Positions 37,901 through 47,000 of a DNA stretch of 64,000 nt are shown here, piece after piece. Numbering within the stretch: the stretch's first letter is position 1; each line of letters opens with the position of its first letter. Origin of the DNA: Antedon mediterranea (Eukaryota; Echinodermata; Crinoidea; Comatulida; Antedonidae). The stretch lies in NCBI RefSeq assembly GCF_964355755.1, contig NC_092675.1, positions 5,924,312 through 5,988,311 on the forward strand, read 5' to 3'. The notes below the pieces were generated by a model. The model was given only the letters and a program-made list of their open reading frames with translations. It was not told where the DNA came from and did no database searches. The position numbers and the translations under genes are program-made.

Positions 37901-40900
37901 CTCGATATCTTGCTAACTTGCTACTCCATAATAGAAAGTTAAAAAAAACATTATAAACTTTCATTTTTACCTACTCAACTTATATTTCTTTCTCGATACT
38001 CTTTCTCTATATTCCGCCTTTTTTTTTGGCAGGAGGCAATTGAGTTCCACAACAAAATATGCAGCAAGTTAAACTTTGATGCGATAGAACGTCAACCGAC
38101 TACGACAGTCACCAAGATTCCTCTTGGCTGCACAGTATGCAAGATAAAAAGCTTCAACACAGAAGATACAAACACTGTTGTTACCAATTACTATCAACAA
38201 GGCTGTGGGACCATCTATAAGATCACACTTATTGAACTACTTGTTGTAAGTATATGGCATTTCAATTTATACTTGGGGGCTTTTACAAAGTCTCCAGTCT
38301 TGGGCATGGAATGTAACTCTTAAACTCTGTCTAACACTATCAAACCTTATGTGATGTGACCATATATGGACATGATGTCATATCACTACCATATTTGGGC
38401 ACAACACACTTTTTTGTCGAACTAGTTTGATAGTGTAGACAGAGCTTTAGATTGTAAAACTACTGCTTTAAATTATTAGTAGGATATCCTAGAATCACAA
38501 GAATTCTGGAATGGCCACATGGCATTTTTTCCTTATTCTGTATTTTCTGTTTCACTAAAAAAAAATTTGTTAATATATATTTCAGGTAAATTTACATGGA
38601 TGACCATATAGAATTTGTAATGGATTCTTGAGTTTTAAAATCGTTTTAATCTTAAGTTTTTTTTCTTATTTAATAGATGCTGATGGAGGAACCATGTTTT
38701 GATTTTCTCCGTACACAAGAACAATTGGGGTAACTTCAGTTCAATTTTTTTTTTTTTTCATGTTTTCATGCCGCAAATCTTCTAATTGTAACCCTGGGTT
38801 ATTATTCCTTGATTGTTTTTTAAAGTGGGTTACTATTAGAGTAGTGGGTTACTATTACTGATCTTAATGTAGGCACCTGAAAATAGTAACCACCCCAACT
38901 TTTCCGGTCAGCAACTTATAGCAAAATAATAAAACGGTACGAATAAACAAATTTGGTTGAACTCTAACTTTATTTTTATAAACTCAAAAACACTCAATCC
39001 TCCCCCACTCTCGAGATCAACATGCAGTATCTCTTCATTTTCAAAATACGGCTGCATCATAAGTTTTTGTGACTAGTAGTGGGTTATTATTATAGATTGA
39101 CTTATAAGGTGGGTTACTATTAGAAGGGGGGTTACTATATTAGAAGGGGGGTTACTATTAGAAGAGTTACGGTTACTTATTGGATATATTTAGTATTGCC
39201 TTTTTGCAAGTATCATATAGTTGAAATCAATAACATATATGTTTGTCTCTTCCAGGTACAGTGTTCTTCCTACCTGCAGGAGTAGCTTTGGTATCATTGG
39301 ATTCTCTGTTACTGTCACTACGCAAGCAACTAAATTCAGGTAAAAAATATATCATTGTAATTTACACATCAAAATAAAAACATAGGGTATATGGTGTATA
39401 TTTACCAGTCATTTTCAAGTAGGGTTTTTTTCAACACACTATGAAATGCTAAGCACAGGGCATACATTTACAGGATTTAAAACAAACACATTACAAATTC
39501 CATGCTTTATAAAATTTCATTCACACTAGCAGAAAGTAGTAGTAGTAAGAAAAGTGCATGCTTATCTATTTATCGTCTATCGGTATCGTCCTAGTGTAAA
39601 TGGGCCTTTAGGTTATGACGCTGTTTTGGCCATATAGAAAAATTCTAGTGAGTGTGACTAAATACGACCACTTGAGATTGTGTGAAACATTGTGTAAAGC
39701 TCTGTCTACACTACCAAACTAATTTGTGCCCAAATATGCAAGTAATATTCCTAAATTTTGTAGTGATATGACATCATCATGTCCATAGGCACATCACATT
39801 TTGTTGTCACATAAAGTTTGATAGTGTAGACAGATCTTAATGTAACCATATGTATTTTTATATCATTTTGATAGTGTTTGGTTTTGATAAATGATTTTAA
39901 TTTATTTTTCTTACAGTGCTCTTCATGTAGATCAGCGGATAGAGGCTTTTCTGAAGCATTTCCGTGAGAAACTGCAAGCTATGACCGACAAAGAGTTCCA
40001 AACACAAGTGGATGCTCTTGTCACATTGAAGCAATGTGTGGATTTAAATCTAGCTGAAGAAGTCAATAGAAACTGGGGTGCTATACAAAGAGGAACATAT
40101 GTGTTTGATGTGCTGGAGAGAGAGGTTTGTTTATTTGTATACAAGCATTTTTATGTACCAACTTTATTTAATAATAGTTATTATTATTTAGTGTACTGTG
40201 ACCGTACTTAGGCTAATATAAGGGAACCATTTAAAATGTTTCAAATCTCATGGAAATAATTAGATATTTATTGAGTTGAGTGAAGATAAAGCTCCATATG
40301 AAGATAGGTATGTAATTACAACAACAATTAAGATGCGTTTGTTATTTAAAGGTTAAAGTATTAAAGACGGTAAAAAAGAAAGAGATACTTGATCTACTAG
40401 ATGAACTAGTGTACGAAGGAAAGAGCCGCAGAAAACTATCAACACAGGTATTTACATTTTAAAATATATATCAATATTATTGATGTTTGTGGTTACTGAT
40501 TACTGTATATAGAAAGATTCCAGCACTGTATTTAGTTAAATGCTATGATACAACAGTACATGTTTGTCACACACATCACTGTATCATAGGAACAATGTAC
40601 ACTGTATTTACCCTCACCTTAAAATTGTTCCTGGATACGTTAAGTAGTCCAGCCTAATTTGTTTGTCCTTCATTAGCATTCTTAAATTAAAATGTAATTT
40701 TTGTAATGAAAGGAAAAATATTAAATAAATATTGATTTACTTTTTATAATAGGTTGTTGGATTTGGTGATCAGGAAGACAAACTGACGTCGTCATCTGGA
40801 GATGCACGAAAGCAACTAAATGGAGTAACCAACAACCATGTTGATGATATGCAAATTAGCTACCTGTCATGTGATGGAAACAGTATAATGAATATTCATA

Positions 40901-40950
40901 AGTTTAAGGAATGTTTGGAAGTATATCCCGTCACAGTGATTAATCAATGA
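23518..40950 (+). CDS. NRDC: Nardilysin (M16 metalloendopeptidase), 27 exons
   Basis: Nardilysin cleaves peptides N-terminal to arginine in dibasic sites and promotes ectodomain shedding. Exons: 23518-23564, 25918-26191, 26323-26404, 26845-26945, 27745-27871, 28196-28291, 28546-28668, 29289-29346, 29455-29528, 30106-30175, 30617-30694, 30911-31031, 31187-31245, 31854-31908, 32565-32669, 33168-33321, 33609-33659, 34896-35006, 35379-35581, 36105-36229, 36932-37091, 38033-38245, 38677-38729, 39256-39339, 39917-40124, 40352-40447, 40753-40950. They sum to 1041 codons in frame. The zinc motif HFLEH is at residues 130-134 and the third ligand is E211 (ELEAVDSE). An acidic insert (residues about 54-93) just before the catalytic block distinguishes nardilysin from insulin-degrading enzyme. 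The first exon encodes only 15 codons and two bases; its start has G at -3 and +4. The N-terminus is about 110 residues shorter than the human protein overall. Later blocks include [25 protein letters not shown] and [10 protein letters not shown]. Confidence 0.96.
23590..23760. repeat. AGGCCTA/CTAG-rich tract after NRDC exon 1
   Basis: Low-complexity tract with AGGCTAAG, CTAGGCCC and GGCCTAGCTC words, starting 26 bp inside intron 1. It is the counterpart of the tracts upstream of NAGLU and the PKDCC-like gene. Confidence 0.4.
23899..24351. mobile_element. Fold-back element built of GGTCCGGCCGGACC units
   Basis: The outer ends GGGCCTGTCGC and CGTGACAGGCC are inverted repeats. Next to each end lie short arrays of about 30-bp units containing GGTCCGGCCGGACC and CCAAAAT/ATTTTGG: five on the left (23917-24047) and three on the right (24242-24333). 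The central 200 bp is AT-rich. Non-coding; the short open frames are produced by the repeat. Confidence 0.75.
24412..25231. mobile_element. Fold-back element built of TTGCGCAA palindromes
   Basis: The ends ATGTTATGCGCGATTTGAAC and GTTCAAATCGCGCATAACAT are inverted repeats. Inside each end are arrays in which GCGCAATTTGAAATTGCGC-type palindromes alternate with AAGGAATT-type spacers (24431-24545 and 25030-25210). The 480-bp centre is AT-rich and non-coding. The element starts about 60 bp after the previous fold-back in NRDC intron 1. Confidence 0.85.
25262..25893. mobile_element. Third fold-back element of NRDC intron 1
   Basis: The ends GTTAAAGACCCCTTCCCTGC and CGTAGGGAATGGGGCTTTAA form an imperfect inverted repeat. 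The interior has a CTAG/AGGCCTA patch (25448-25510) and a GC-richer part (GCGCGCAATGCATTTTGGGA). The right end is about 25 bp before the acceptor of NRDC exon 2, so this exon's polypyrimidine tract abuts the element. Confidence 0.6.
26493..26633. mobile_element. MITE-A copy (NRDC intron 3)
   Basis: Full-length copy with both termini intact and only an extra GT in the right end (GATAGTGTGTAGACAG). Confidence 0.85.
27325..27404. mobile_element. Short MITE-B copy (NRDC intron 4)
   Basis: It runs from AGTAGAACCCCTTAAGAGGA to GGAGGGATCCTGCTGTATT and retains the CACCTTCGGTACCCAACAAA block. The middle of the element is deleted. Confidence 0.65.
28380..28502. mobile_element. MITE-A copy, left end missing (NRDC intron 6)
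   Basis: It begins inside the element with a doubled GCCCAAATATGGTAGTGATA and keeps a good right terminus (TTTGATAGTGTAGACAGAAC). It stops about 40 bp before exon 7. Confidence 0.8.
28765..29074 (+). mobile_element. tRNA-derived SINE, family S1, fullest copy (NRDC intron 7)
   Basis: The head reads GAGTGGCCAAGCGGTTAATA (A box) and GGGTCCAAGGCTC (B box region), resembling a tRNA-Leu/Ser type start. The body includes GTGTACACATCTAGCTCTTG, absent from the 19829 copy, and the tail is CCCAGTATAAATAAATGATA. Confidence 0.85.
29826..29990 (-). mobile_element. LINE 3' tail remnant (NRDC intron 9)
   Basis: On the minus strand it ends with GACCGAATAAATAATGAAAT preceded by a GC-richer segment (GGTTGGCCCTGGTCTCCCCA). 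This is the form of CR1/L2-like LINE 3' ends. No reverse-transcriptase sequence is left. Confidence 0.4.
30254..30537. mobile_element. MITE-J copy 2 (NRDC intron 10)
   Basis: Ends TTAAAGATGTATTGTCC and GGACAATACGTCTTTAA are clean inverted repeats. The interior has GGCTGGGAGCCAATTG and ATTTTGTCATTTTATAAGTG, matching the copy at 9229. Confidence 0.75.
31300..31744. mobile_element. Element C, copy 1 (NRDC intron 13)
   Basis: A 445-bp element with ends ACCGTAAATCTATAAATAGT and AAAAGATTTACGGT. Subterminal regions are arrays of TAATAGTAACCC words. The unique core has ACTTATGATGCAGCCGTA and GATCTCGAGAGTGGAG. A second copy in the opposite orientation is at 38772-39175. Confidence 0.85.
32258..32403. 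mobile_element. MITE-H, diverged copy (NRDC intron 14)
   Basis: It shares CACAAGCAAGTTGACCAATG and TGATTGGTCAAATCACTTAT with the better copy at 36248, and ends in the inverted repeats CTAGAGACGCAAC and GTTGTGTCTCTAG. Confidence 0.6.
33420..33572. mobile_element. MITE-A copy (NRDC intron 16)
   Basis: Both ends are present; the left end has lost part of CACTATCAAACTTTATG. The inner ATATCACTACCATATTTGG segment is doubled. Confidence 0.8.
34791..34874. mobile_element. MITE-A copy, internally deleted (NRDC intron 17)
   Basis: An 84-bp form: the left half is intact, then the sequence jumps from CACTACCAT straight to AGACAGAACTT. It lies 21 bp before the acceptor of exon 18. Confidence 0.8.
35194..35350. 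mobile_element. MITE-A copy (NRDC intron 18)
   Basis: Full-length, with ends AAAGCTTAGTCTACACTATC and GATAGTATAGACAAAGCTTT. It ends 28 bp before exon 19. Confidence 0.85.
35879..36020. repeat. Small fold-back repeat (NRDC intron 19)
   Basis: The arms GTGGCTTAACGCAGAGGCCC and GGCCCCTGGGTTTAGCCAGT are imperfect inverted repeats, and GGGGCCTCC recurs inside. Possibly a degraded MITE. Confidence 0.45.
36248..36413. mobile_element. MITE-H, well-preserved copy (NRDC intron 20)
   Basis: A 166-bp element with ends TTAAGCTTGGTTCCCACTAG and CTAGTGGGAACCACGCTTAA. The inner arms pair GGACGTAAACGCAACACAAG with CTTGCGTTGCGTTACGTCC. Confidence 0.85.
37371..37399 (+). repeat. (TTTG)n microsatellite (NRDC intron 21)
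   Basis: Seven perfect tetranucleotide units. Confidence 0.9.
37466..37865. mobile_element. MITE-I copy 1, interrupted by a nested element
   Basis: The ends TAAAGGCCAATTTACACAGA and CTGTGTAAATTGGCTTTTA are inverted repeats. Removing the 190-bp insert and one copy of its 11-bp duplication leaves a sequence that aligns with the uninterrupted relative at 56762-56941 in reverse orientation. NRDC intron 21. Confidence 0.8.
37527..37716. mobile_element. Nested fold-back insertion with hammerhead-like core
   Basis: The insert is flanked by an exact 11-bp direct duplication (37516-37526 and 37717-37727, ATAGAATCTAT). It has 28-bp perfect arms (37562-37589 and 37690-37717) with further inner pairing (GTAATAGTAAAC with GTTATTTACTATTAC). 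At the centre is TTTGAGAAAGCCAAC, a short loop, GTTGGC, then GAAACGTCGGG. The order of a UGA-G-A box, a stem and GAAAC resembles a hammerhead core. The first box deviates from CUGANGA, so activity is doubtful. Confidence 0.75.
38321..38449. mobile_element. MITE-A copy (NRDC intron 22)
   Basis: Both termini are present; the left has an extra A (CTGTCTAACACTATC). The inner region is slightly shortened. Confidence 0.85.
38772..39175. mobile_element. Element C, copy 2, inverted (NRDC intron 23)
   Basis: Reverse orientation relative to 31300-31744. The shared core includes TACGGCTGCATCATAAGTTT and CCACTCTCGAGATCAACATG, and the flanks are GGGTTACTATTAGAA arrays. One end is worn. Confidence 0.8.
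39696..39839. mobile_element. MITE-A copy (NRDC intron 24)
   Basis: Both termini present, the right one ending TAGACAGATCTTA. The middle is rearranged, with two Gs of the GCCCAAATATGG segment changed. Confidence 0.8.
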
Positions 40951-42055
40951 TGAAAAATAAATAATTTACTTAGTTGATACATGTGTTTGAATTTACTCAT
41001 TTCCAAAAAAAATATGTTTATTTTAATAATAATACTATAATAATAATATACTATGTATTAATATTATTTATTTTGAAATTAGATGGCAGAAAAGTGAAAT
41101 ATAGATAATTATGTTCTGCAGTAAAAATTACACATTTCAGGAAGTAGGATATAATTTATTATTTCCTATCTATACGTCAATAGTAGGCTTTAGTTGCCTT
41201 ACAACAGAATTCAGGAGTACAGTCGACGTCGATAGGAAGCAATGCTATGCATGGTGAACTGAACCGAAAGCACCATACCAAATATTGACTATCAGCACAG
41301 TATATCATTTTACATGCATGCAAGGAATCAAAATAGTCCCAATGGATAACTTACTTGCTGACTGCAACAAGTCCTAATTGTCTTATCTGTGACTTGTATA
41401 CCTTAGTTCCAGTGCTATCTCTTTTTAATGGGTGCTAGTTTTGAGATTGTTACCTTGTTTTTATTATTTTATGGGTTTGTATTTAAGTTTTAAACTTATT
41501 TGGTTAAGATATGATAAATTCTACAAATTGTTTCCATATGAGAAATGTTGTAATGCAAGAAATGAGTACAATACACAATAATTCTATTTATACATCAGAA
41601 ATAAATACTGTAATAGCGCATTTGGTTTAAAGAATTTTATTGAGGTAAACTTGTGTTTAAAATCCTATAACATACAGTGTGCATAACACATCAGATGAAG
41701 CAATGCTGATGCTTCTAAAGTAGGAGAATGACACTCATTTAAAAGAATGTACAGTAATTGCTAATATTAAACAAAATGATTCCAGACACCTTATATTAGT
41801 GCATTTTAGTAATATCATGCACAAATAAGTTATTTCTTCATCATAATAATACTAAAAAATAAACTAGTGTTGGTGAGGTACGTTTTTTATCAAATACAAA
41901 TAATATTTTAAAATTCAATATGAATGATGGTATATATATATATCAACAAATCAGGCAAAGAACAGTAATTCTAAACTGCCTGGTGATATACTGAAATTTA
42001 ATTAATTAATTTGAAACGATAAAGATGAGGAAATCTGTGAGAATGAGAAAAATTC
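40951..42055. other. NRDC 3' flank, no gene seen
   Basis: AT-rich. AATAAA occurs at 40956-40961, only six bases after the stop and probably too close to be the signal in use, and again at 41600-41605. A short TATATATATATA run is at about 41932-41944. Confidence 0.4.
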
Positions 42056-42126
42056 GCCCCAACCAAGACACGAACTTGGACCTTCTGCTTAATATGCAGT
42101 TGTCCTAACCATTAGACCACTGGGGC
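42056..42126 (-). tRNA. tRNA-like sequence, probably a pseudogene or SINE head
   Basis: The minus strand folds as a cloverleaf: acceptor GCCCCAG with TTGGGGC, a D-arm resembling the TGGTCTAATGGTTAGGAC of tRNA-Glu, anticodon stem CTGC/GCAG around the loop ATATTAA, and T stem CCAAG/CTTGG. The T loop reads TTCGTGT and so lacks the conserved A58, and the loop would give the anticodon ATT, which is unusual. It is therefore more likely a decayed tRNA or the head of an unrecognised SINE than a working gene. Confidence 0.4.
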
Positions 42127-42269
42127 TTTCATGGTATTGTTGGAGAATAGTTTCTCGAAACATGTCACATTTACATTTTAAGGCAATTTGCCTTTTTATT
42201 AAATGCCTCGTTATAGTCATCCTAACTCGCAAGTTTGGTGGTATTATTCATGATATATATATAATACAG

Positions 42270-42575
42270 TATTTATTCGAAGGAGGGTTTTTAGGTGGCT
42301 GTTTATTCAAGGGGTTTTTTTTTTGGTTGCAATATTTAACATGTATAATTAAATAAATACCCCTAGATATGAAAATAAATATCGAGAAGTGATGAAATAC
42401 AGTAAAAATTGTATCAAAATGCTTGGTAAATTGTAGATCAATGAATTCTTCCACAAATAAAATTTTGTGTTAAATATGCATGTGTTTAATTGAAGAAATA
42501 AATAAACGCCCAGGGAAGGGGGGGGGTGTTTATTTGAGGGGTTATTGAAAGCGGTGTATTTATTCGAATAAATAA
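42270..42575. mobile_element. Inverted-repeat element between NRDC and GLDC
   Basis: Ends TATTTATTCGAA and TTCGAATAAATA pair. The inside has GGGGTTTTTTTTTTGG on one side and AAACGCCCAGGGAAGG with a G run on the other, a layout similar to the poly-C element at 10042. Confidence 0.5.
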
Positions 42576-42788
42576 TGTCAAACAATTTACATAAATCATA
42601 ATTTTATATATTTGTTTATTCCTTATAAACATAATAATTCATAGACCACCTGTATTTGTAATTCATCATTAATTTAATAGTTTATATTCGTTGCTATAGC
42701 AGTATAACAATTTACTTATTCTGAATTATTTATAAAAGTGAAAGTAATAATAAAAGTATATATAACCAAACACACACCACACACTTTC

Positions 42789-42899
42789 TAAGGTCTACAC
42801 TATCAAACTTTATGCAACAAAAAATGTGATGTGCCAATATATGGACACTACCATATTTGGGCATATCACTAACATATTTGGTAGTGTAGACATAGCTTA
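42789..42899. mobile_element. MITE-A copy between NRDC and GLDC
   Basis: A 111-bp internally shortened copy whose right end reads TTGGTAGTGTAGACATAGCTT. Confidence 0.75.
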
Positions 42900-43466
42900 A
42901 TATATTTTATGTAAAAGATGACTTGTGTTTTGACCTATCTATACAAAACATACCTTAATTACAAAAGTAGTATAATTTTATAGTCTTACTCTAATTTATT
43001 ATTTCATATAAAGATATAACAATATAACCAAAAGCTGCATAGGAAGGCACTGTAAATAGGAAAATAAAATATTGTGATATTAACATGTATCAAATTTTAA
43101 CAAGGTTTGAATATAATAGCGAAAAGGTCATTTTGTAATAATGCTCCAGGGGACACGCTCCTGTTTCAGTTCAAAGACATTCCTCATTGTTAAGTGAGAG
43201 AGTATGAAATTATTCAGGATTAGCGCATAACAAATTGCTAGTAACAGCTTTTTAAATGTCAATATTAAATGTTTTTATTGACACTAAATGAATAACAAAA
43301 ATAAATATATATTCTAAAGGCTTGTGGTTAATGAGGCCTTAGGGAATAGAAATTGCTAAAAAAATAATTGAATACAAAAATGAACAAACAGAAGAGTATT
43401 TTAAGATTAAGTTGTTGAATCTCTATCTGACTGAAGTTTTCATCTATTAGTAAACATACTATTTCT

Positions 43467-43805
43467 GTCACATTTTTGGTACCTATAAATATATCTTGTA
43501 GAGGGACAAATCAGTCACATTTTTGGTACCTATAAACATATCTTATAGAGGGACTCAACGGTCTCATTTTTGGTACTTATAAACATATCTTATAGAGGGA
43601 CTGATCGGTCACATTTTTGGTACCTATAAACATATCTTAAAGAGGGACTGATCGGTCACATTTTTTTGGTACCTATAAACATATCTTATAGAGGGACTGA
43701 TCGGTCAAATTGTTGGTACCTATAAACATATTTTGTACAGGAACTAATTGGTGACATTTTTTAGACATTTCTTGAGGAGGGACTGATCAGTAACATTTTT
43801 GGTAC
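43467..43805. repeat. 47-bp minisatellite downstream of GLDC
   Basis: Seven imperfect copies of a unit containing CATTTTTGGTACCTATAAAC, ATATCTTATAGAGGGACTGA and TCGGTCA. Copies toward 43805 are more diverged. It lies 200-550 bp beyond the GLDC stop codon and might fall in a long 3' untranslated region. Confidence 0.9.
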
Positions 43806-43856
43806 CTGTAAGTAACATGGATTTTTTTTTTGTAGATGGAAATCCAGTACTATTCT

Positions 43857-43862
43857 TTTATT
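43857..43862 (-). other. Candidate polyadenylation signal for GLDC
   Basis: TTTATT on the plus strand is AATAAA on the minus strand, about 150 bp after the GLDC stop codon. Confidence 0.5.
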
Positions 43863-44010
43863 ATAAAAAACATTGGATTGTTATCTCTGAAATACCAGAT
43901 AAAACTCAATTATCTCATTCAATTCCTGTTGTTGCATAATATTAAATGAATAGTACAAATATTGATATATATATATTCTATCTTTGTAATAATTAATTGA
44001 AGACATTAAA

Positions 44011-47000
44011 TCAACTTTCATCTTCATAAGCTTCCATCGGTGGACAGGTACAAATTAGATGTTGATCACCGTATACGTCATCTATTCGAGCGACAGATGG
44101 CCAAAACTTATTATCTGGTTTTACAAACGACTAAAAGACAAAAACAAATAAATAACAATATATTAGTAAAGGATTTAAATAATAACAATTAAATCCTAAC
44201 AAATTAAATCCATTTTAATCCTAACACTGTTCACAGTGTTAGGATTAACACTATTAAATTAAACACAGTTCTAAAAGTTAAAGTTGTTACACTTCCCATT
44301 CATTTTATTTGGTCAAAATCATTGCAACAACTTGACAGCATACATCAATACATATCTTGTCTAGCTGACACAGGTCAATGCACTTTATATAACCACAGAA
44401 TTGCAAAACACACAATTATAATTTGTAATCATGCTCACCCACTATAAATTAATAACTAATTTATCTCCCAATACAATATGTATTTGTTTTTGTCGTTGAT
44501 GTGGTGTGTATTAGTACAGTTATAAGACTGATTGTTTAGGTATCATTGTATACACATTACATTGACATAATTCAACTACATAGTATCTGTATTGAAAATA
44601 AAAACTAGGTTCTTTATCACTAATAATTGCACTCTCAAGCCTACTACATAAAACTAGGGTTCTTTATCACTAATAATTGAACACTCAAGTCTACGACATA
44701 AAACTAGGTTCTTTATCACTAATAATTGCACTCGCAAGCCTACTACATAAAACCAGGGTTCTCTATCACTAATAAATTACATAAAACCGGGGTTCTTTAT
44801 CACTAATAATTGCACTCCCAAGCCTACTACATAAAACCAGGGTTCTCTATCACTAATAAACTACTAATAATTGCATACTTGAGTCTACTGCTTATCAGCA
44901 TTAAGTCCATCAAAAGAGCTTATTTTCAATCATTTTTTCAAACTGTGTAAACACTTACTGCTGGATATGCCGCTTGCTTCCTTGGATATGCCTTATCCCA
45001 TGTATCCGACATCACTACGTGTTGAGGGTGTGGCGCAAACTTTAAAGGGCTGTCTTTACTGTCAATACGACCTTCCTCAACATCAGCAATCTCTGCTCGT
45101 ATGGCTAAAGATAAATAATGGTAGCATATTTATTGATGGAAATTCAAGAGGGAGAATGCTATTCTTAAAATGTTGTTTTGTTTGTTATTTTTTTATAATA
45201 CTGTACAGTAGGCTAGTCAAGATAAATCAATTACAGTATCTGATATATCAAATATGTTGATTGAAGAAAAATGGGGATTTGTAGAGGCTAGATTGGGGGT
45301 AGTATGTTCAATCAATTATTATTATTATAGTGTTCATATGTTTTTAAACAGGTGTATAAATGGGAACCCGGTTAGATCAAGACACATCCTTGCACTGATT
45401 ACTAGCTGCATTAAGGGATTATATGTTTCCATATGTGTTAGATCCAAAATGATTGGGGTAATAATGTTCAGTTCTTAGAGGTTTCACAACATTAGGTGCT
45501 ATATAAATCCAGGATATTATTATTATTATTATTATTTTGATCATTTTTTAAATATGGAAGGTGTAACTCTCTATGATTATTTCAAACTGCATACCTTTAT
45601 CATCAACTCCCTATCAGCAATGCAACAGCAGCAACAAAACATGCCACCATAGGTTGAATAAACTTATACTAAATGGTTGGGAGTTTTAAATGTAAATTTG
45701 TATTATTATCAAAATTAATGTAAATATTTACTTAGTAGGGCATCACAGTATCGATCCAATTCTTCTTTGTTTTCACTCTCGGTTGGTTCTATCATTAAGG
45801 TGTTACTAACTGGCCATGACATAGTCGGGGCATGGAAACCTACAACACAAATCATCAATGAAAAATAATGAACATTTTGTACACACATTTGGCAGATATC
45901 CTGGTACATTTGTTATTTCATAGAAATGTCATCGTCCTTGCAAAGGGTTCAACAGAACATAAATTCATAGGTAAACAAAGTATTACTAAATATATATCAA
46001 TCATATTAAATAAACAGACCTTGTGAGGTAAAGTAAGGCAAGTCATTATGAATCATAATAATGCCATATATCAAACCTATTGGTGGACCCTCTGATTTAT
46101 AGATAGATTACAAGTTGTAAATATAATTATATGTTGACATTTGATTTTTACATACCAAAATCCTGCAACCTTTTAGCAATATCAGCTGATTCTATGCCTG
46201 CTGATGTTTTGAAGTCCCTAGTATCAAGGATGAACTCATGAGCTACAAAACCTACAAACACACACACAACATAAAAACAAATAGTAATTAGTACATATAC
46301 ATTAAACCCCCTCATTTGAGACACCCCTATTCAGGGGAAACTTTCTCTTAAGCTCTATATACACCATCAAACTTTATGTGACAACAAATTATGTACCCAT
46401 GTATGGACATGACGTCATATCACTACCATATTTGGGCACATCACTACCATATTTGGGCACATTATACTTTTTTTGTTTAACTATAGTTTGATAGTGTAGA
46501 CATACATTTTTTAACAGTAGAGCCAACTTCAATTTTGGGGACACCTAAATTCAGGGGACGGTCTAATTCAATGGACACCCCAACTTTGTTGGGTCCTGAG
46601 GATGTCCTCTCAATAGAGGTTCTATGGTATTAGGTTTATGTGCTGTTATGAAGGTAATATGTATGACAGTAGTGGTGCTATAGTACCAACCTGTAGATCC
46701 TCGAAACAAAATCTTGTACGGTCCTTCTAACTTCTTTGCCATGTAGTTAGCATTCAATATTGCCACTTGTGTTGCTTTTCTTAAACCATCTGGTCCCATC
46801 ATCTACACAAAATAACAAATATTCTAAATTGCACATTATTGAACATAGAAAATACAAAAATCATAATAATACATAATAGCATTTATTCAGTACAATATGT
46901 TACATTATACACAACCATATGTTTGGAATTGATGATTACATAACTTTACATTTATATTCACTCATTATGCCAATTAGATATTAATTCAAATCTACAAAGA

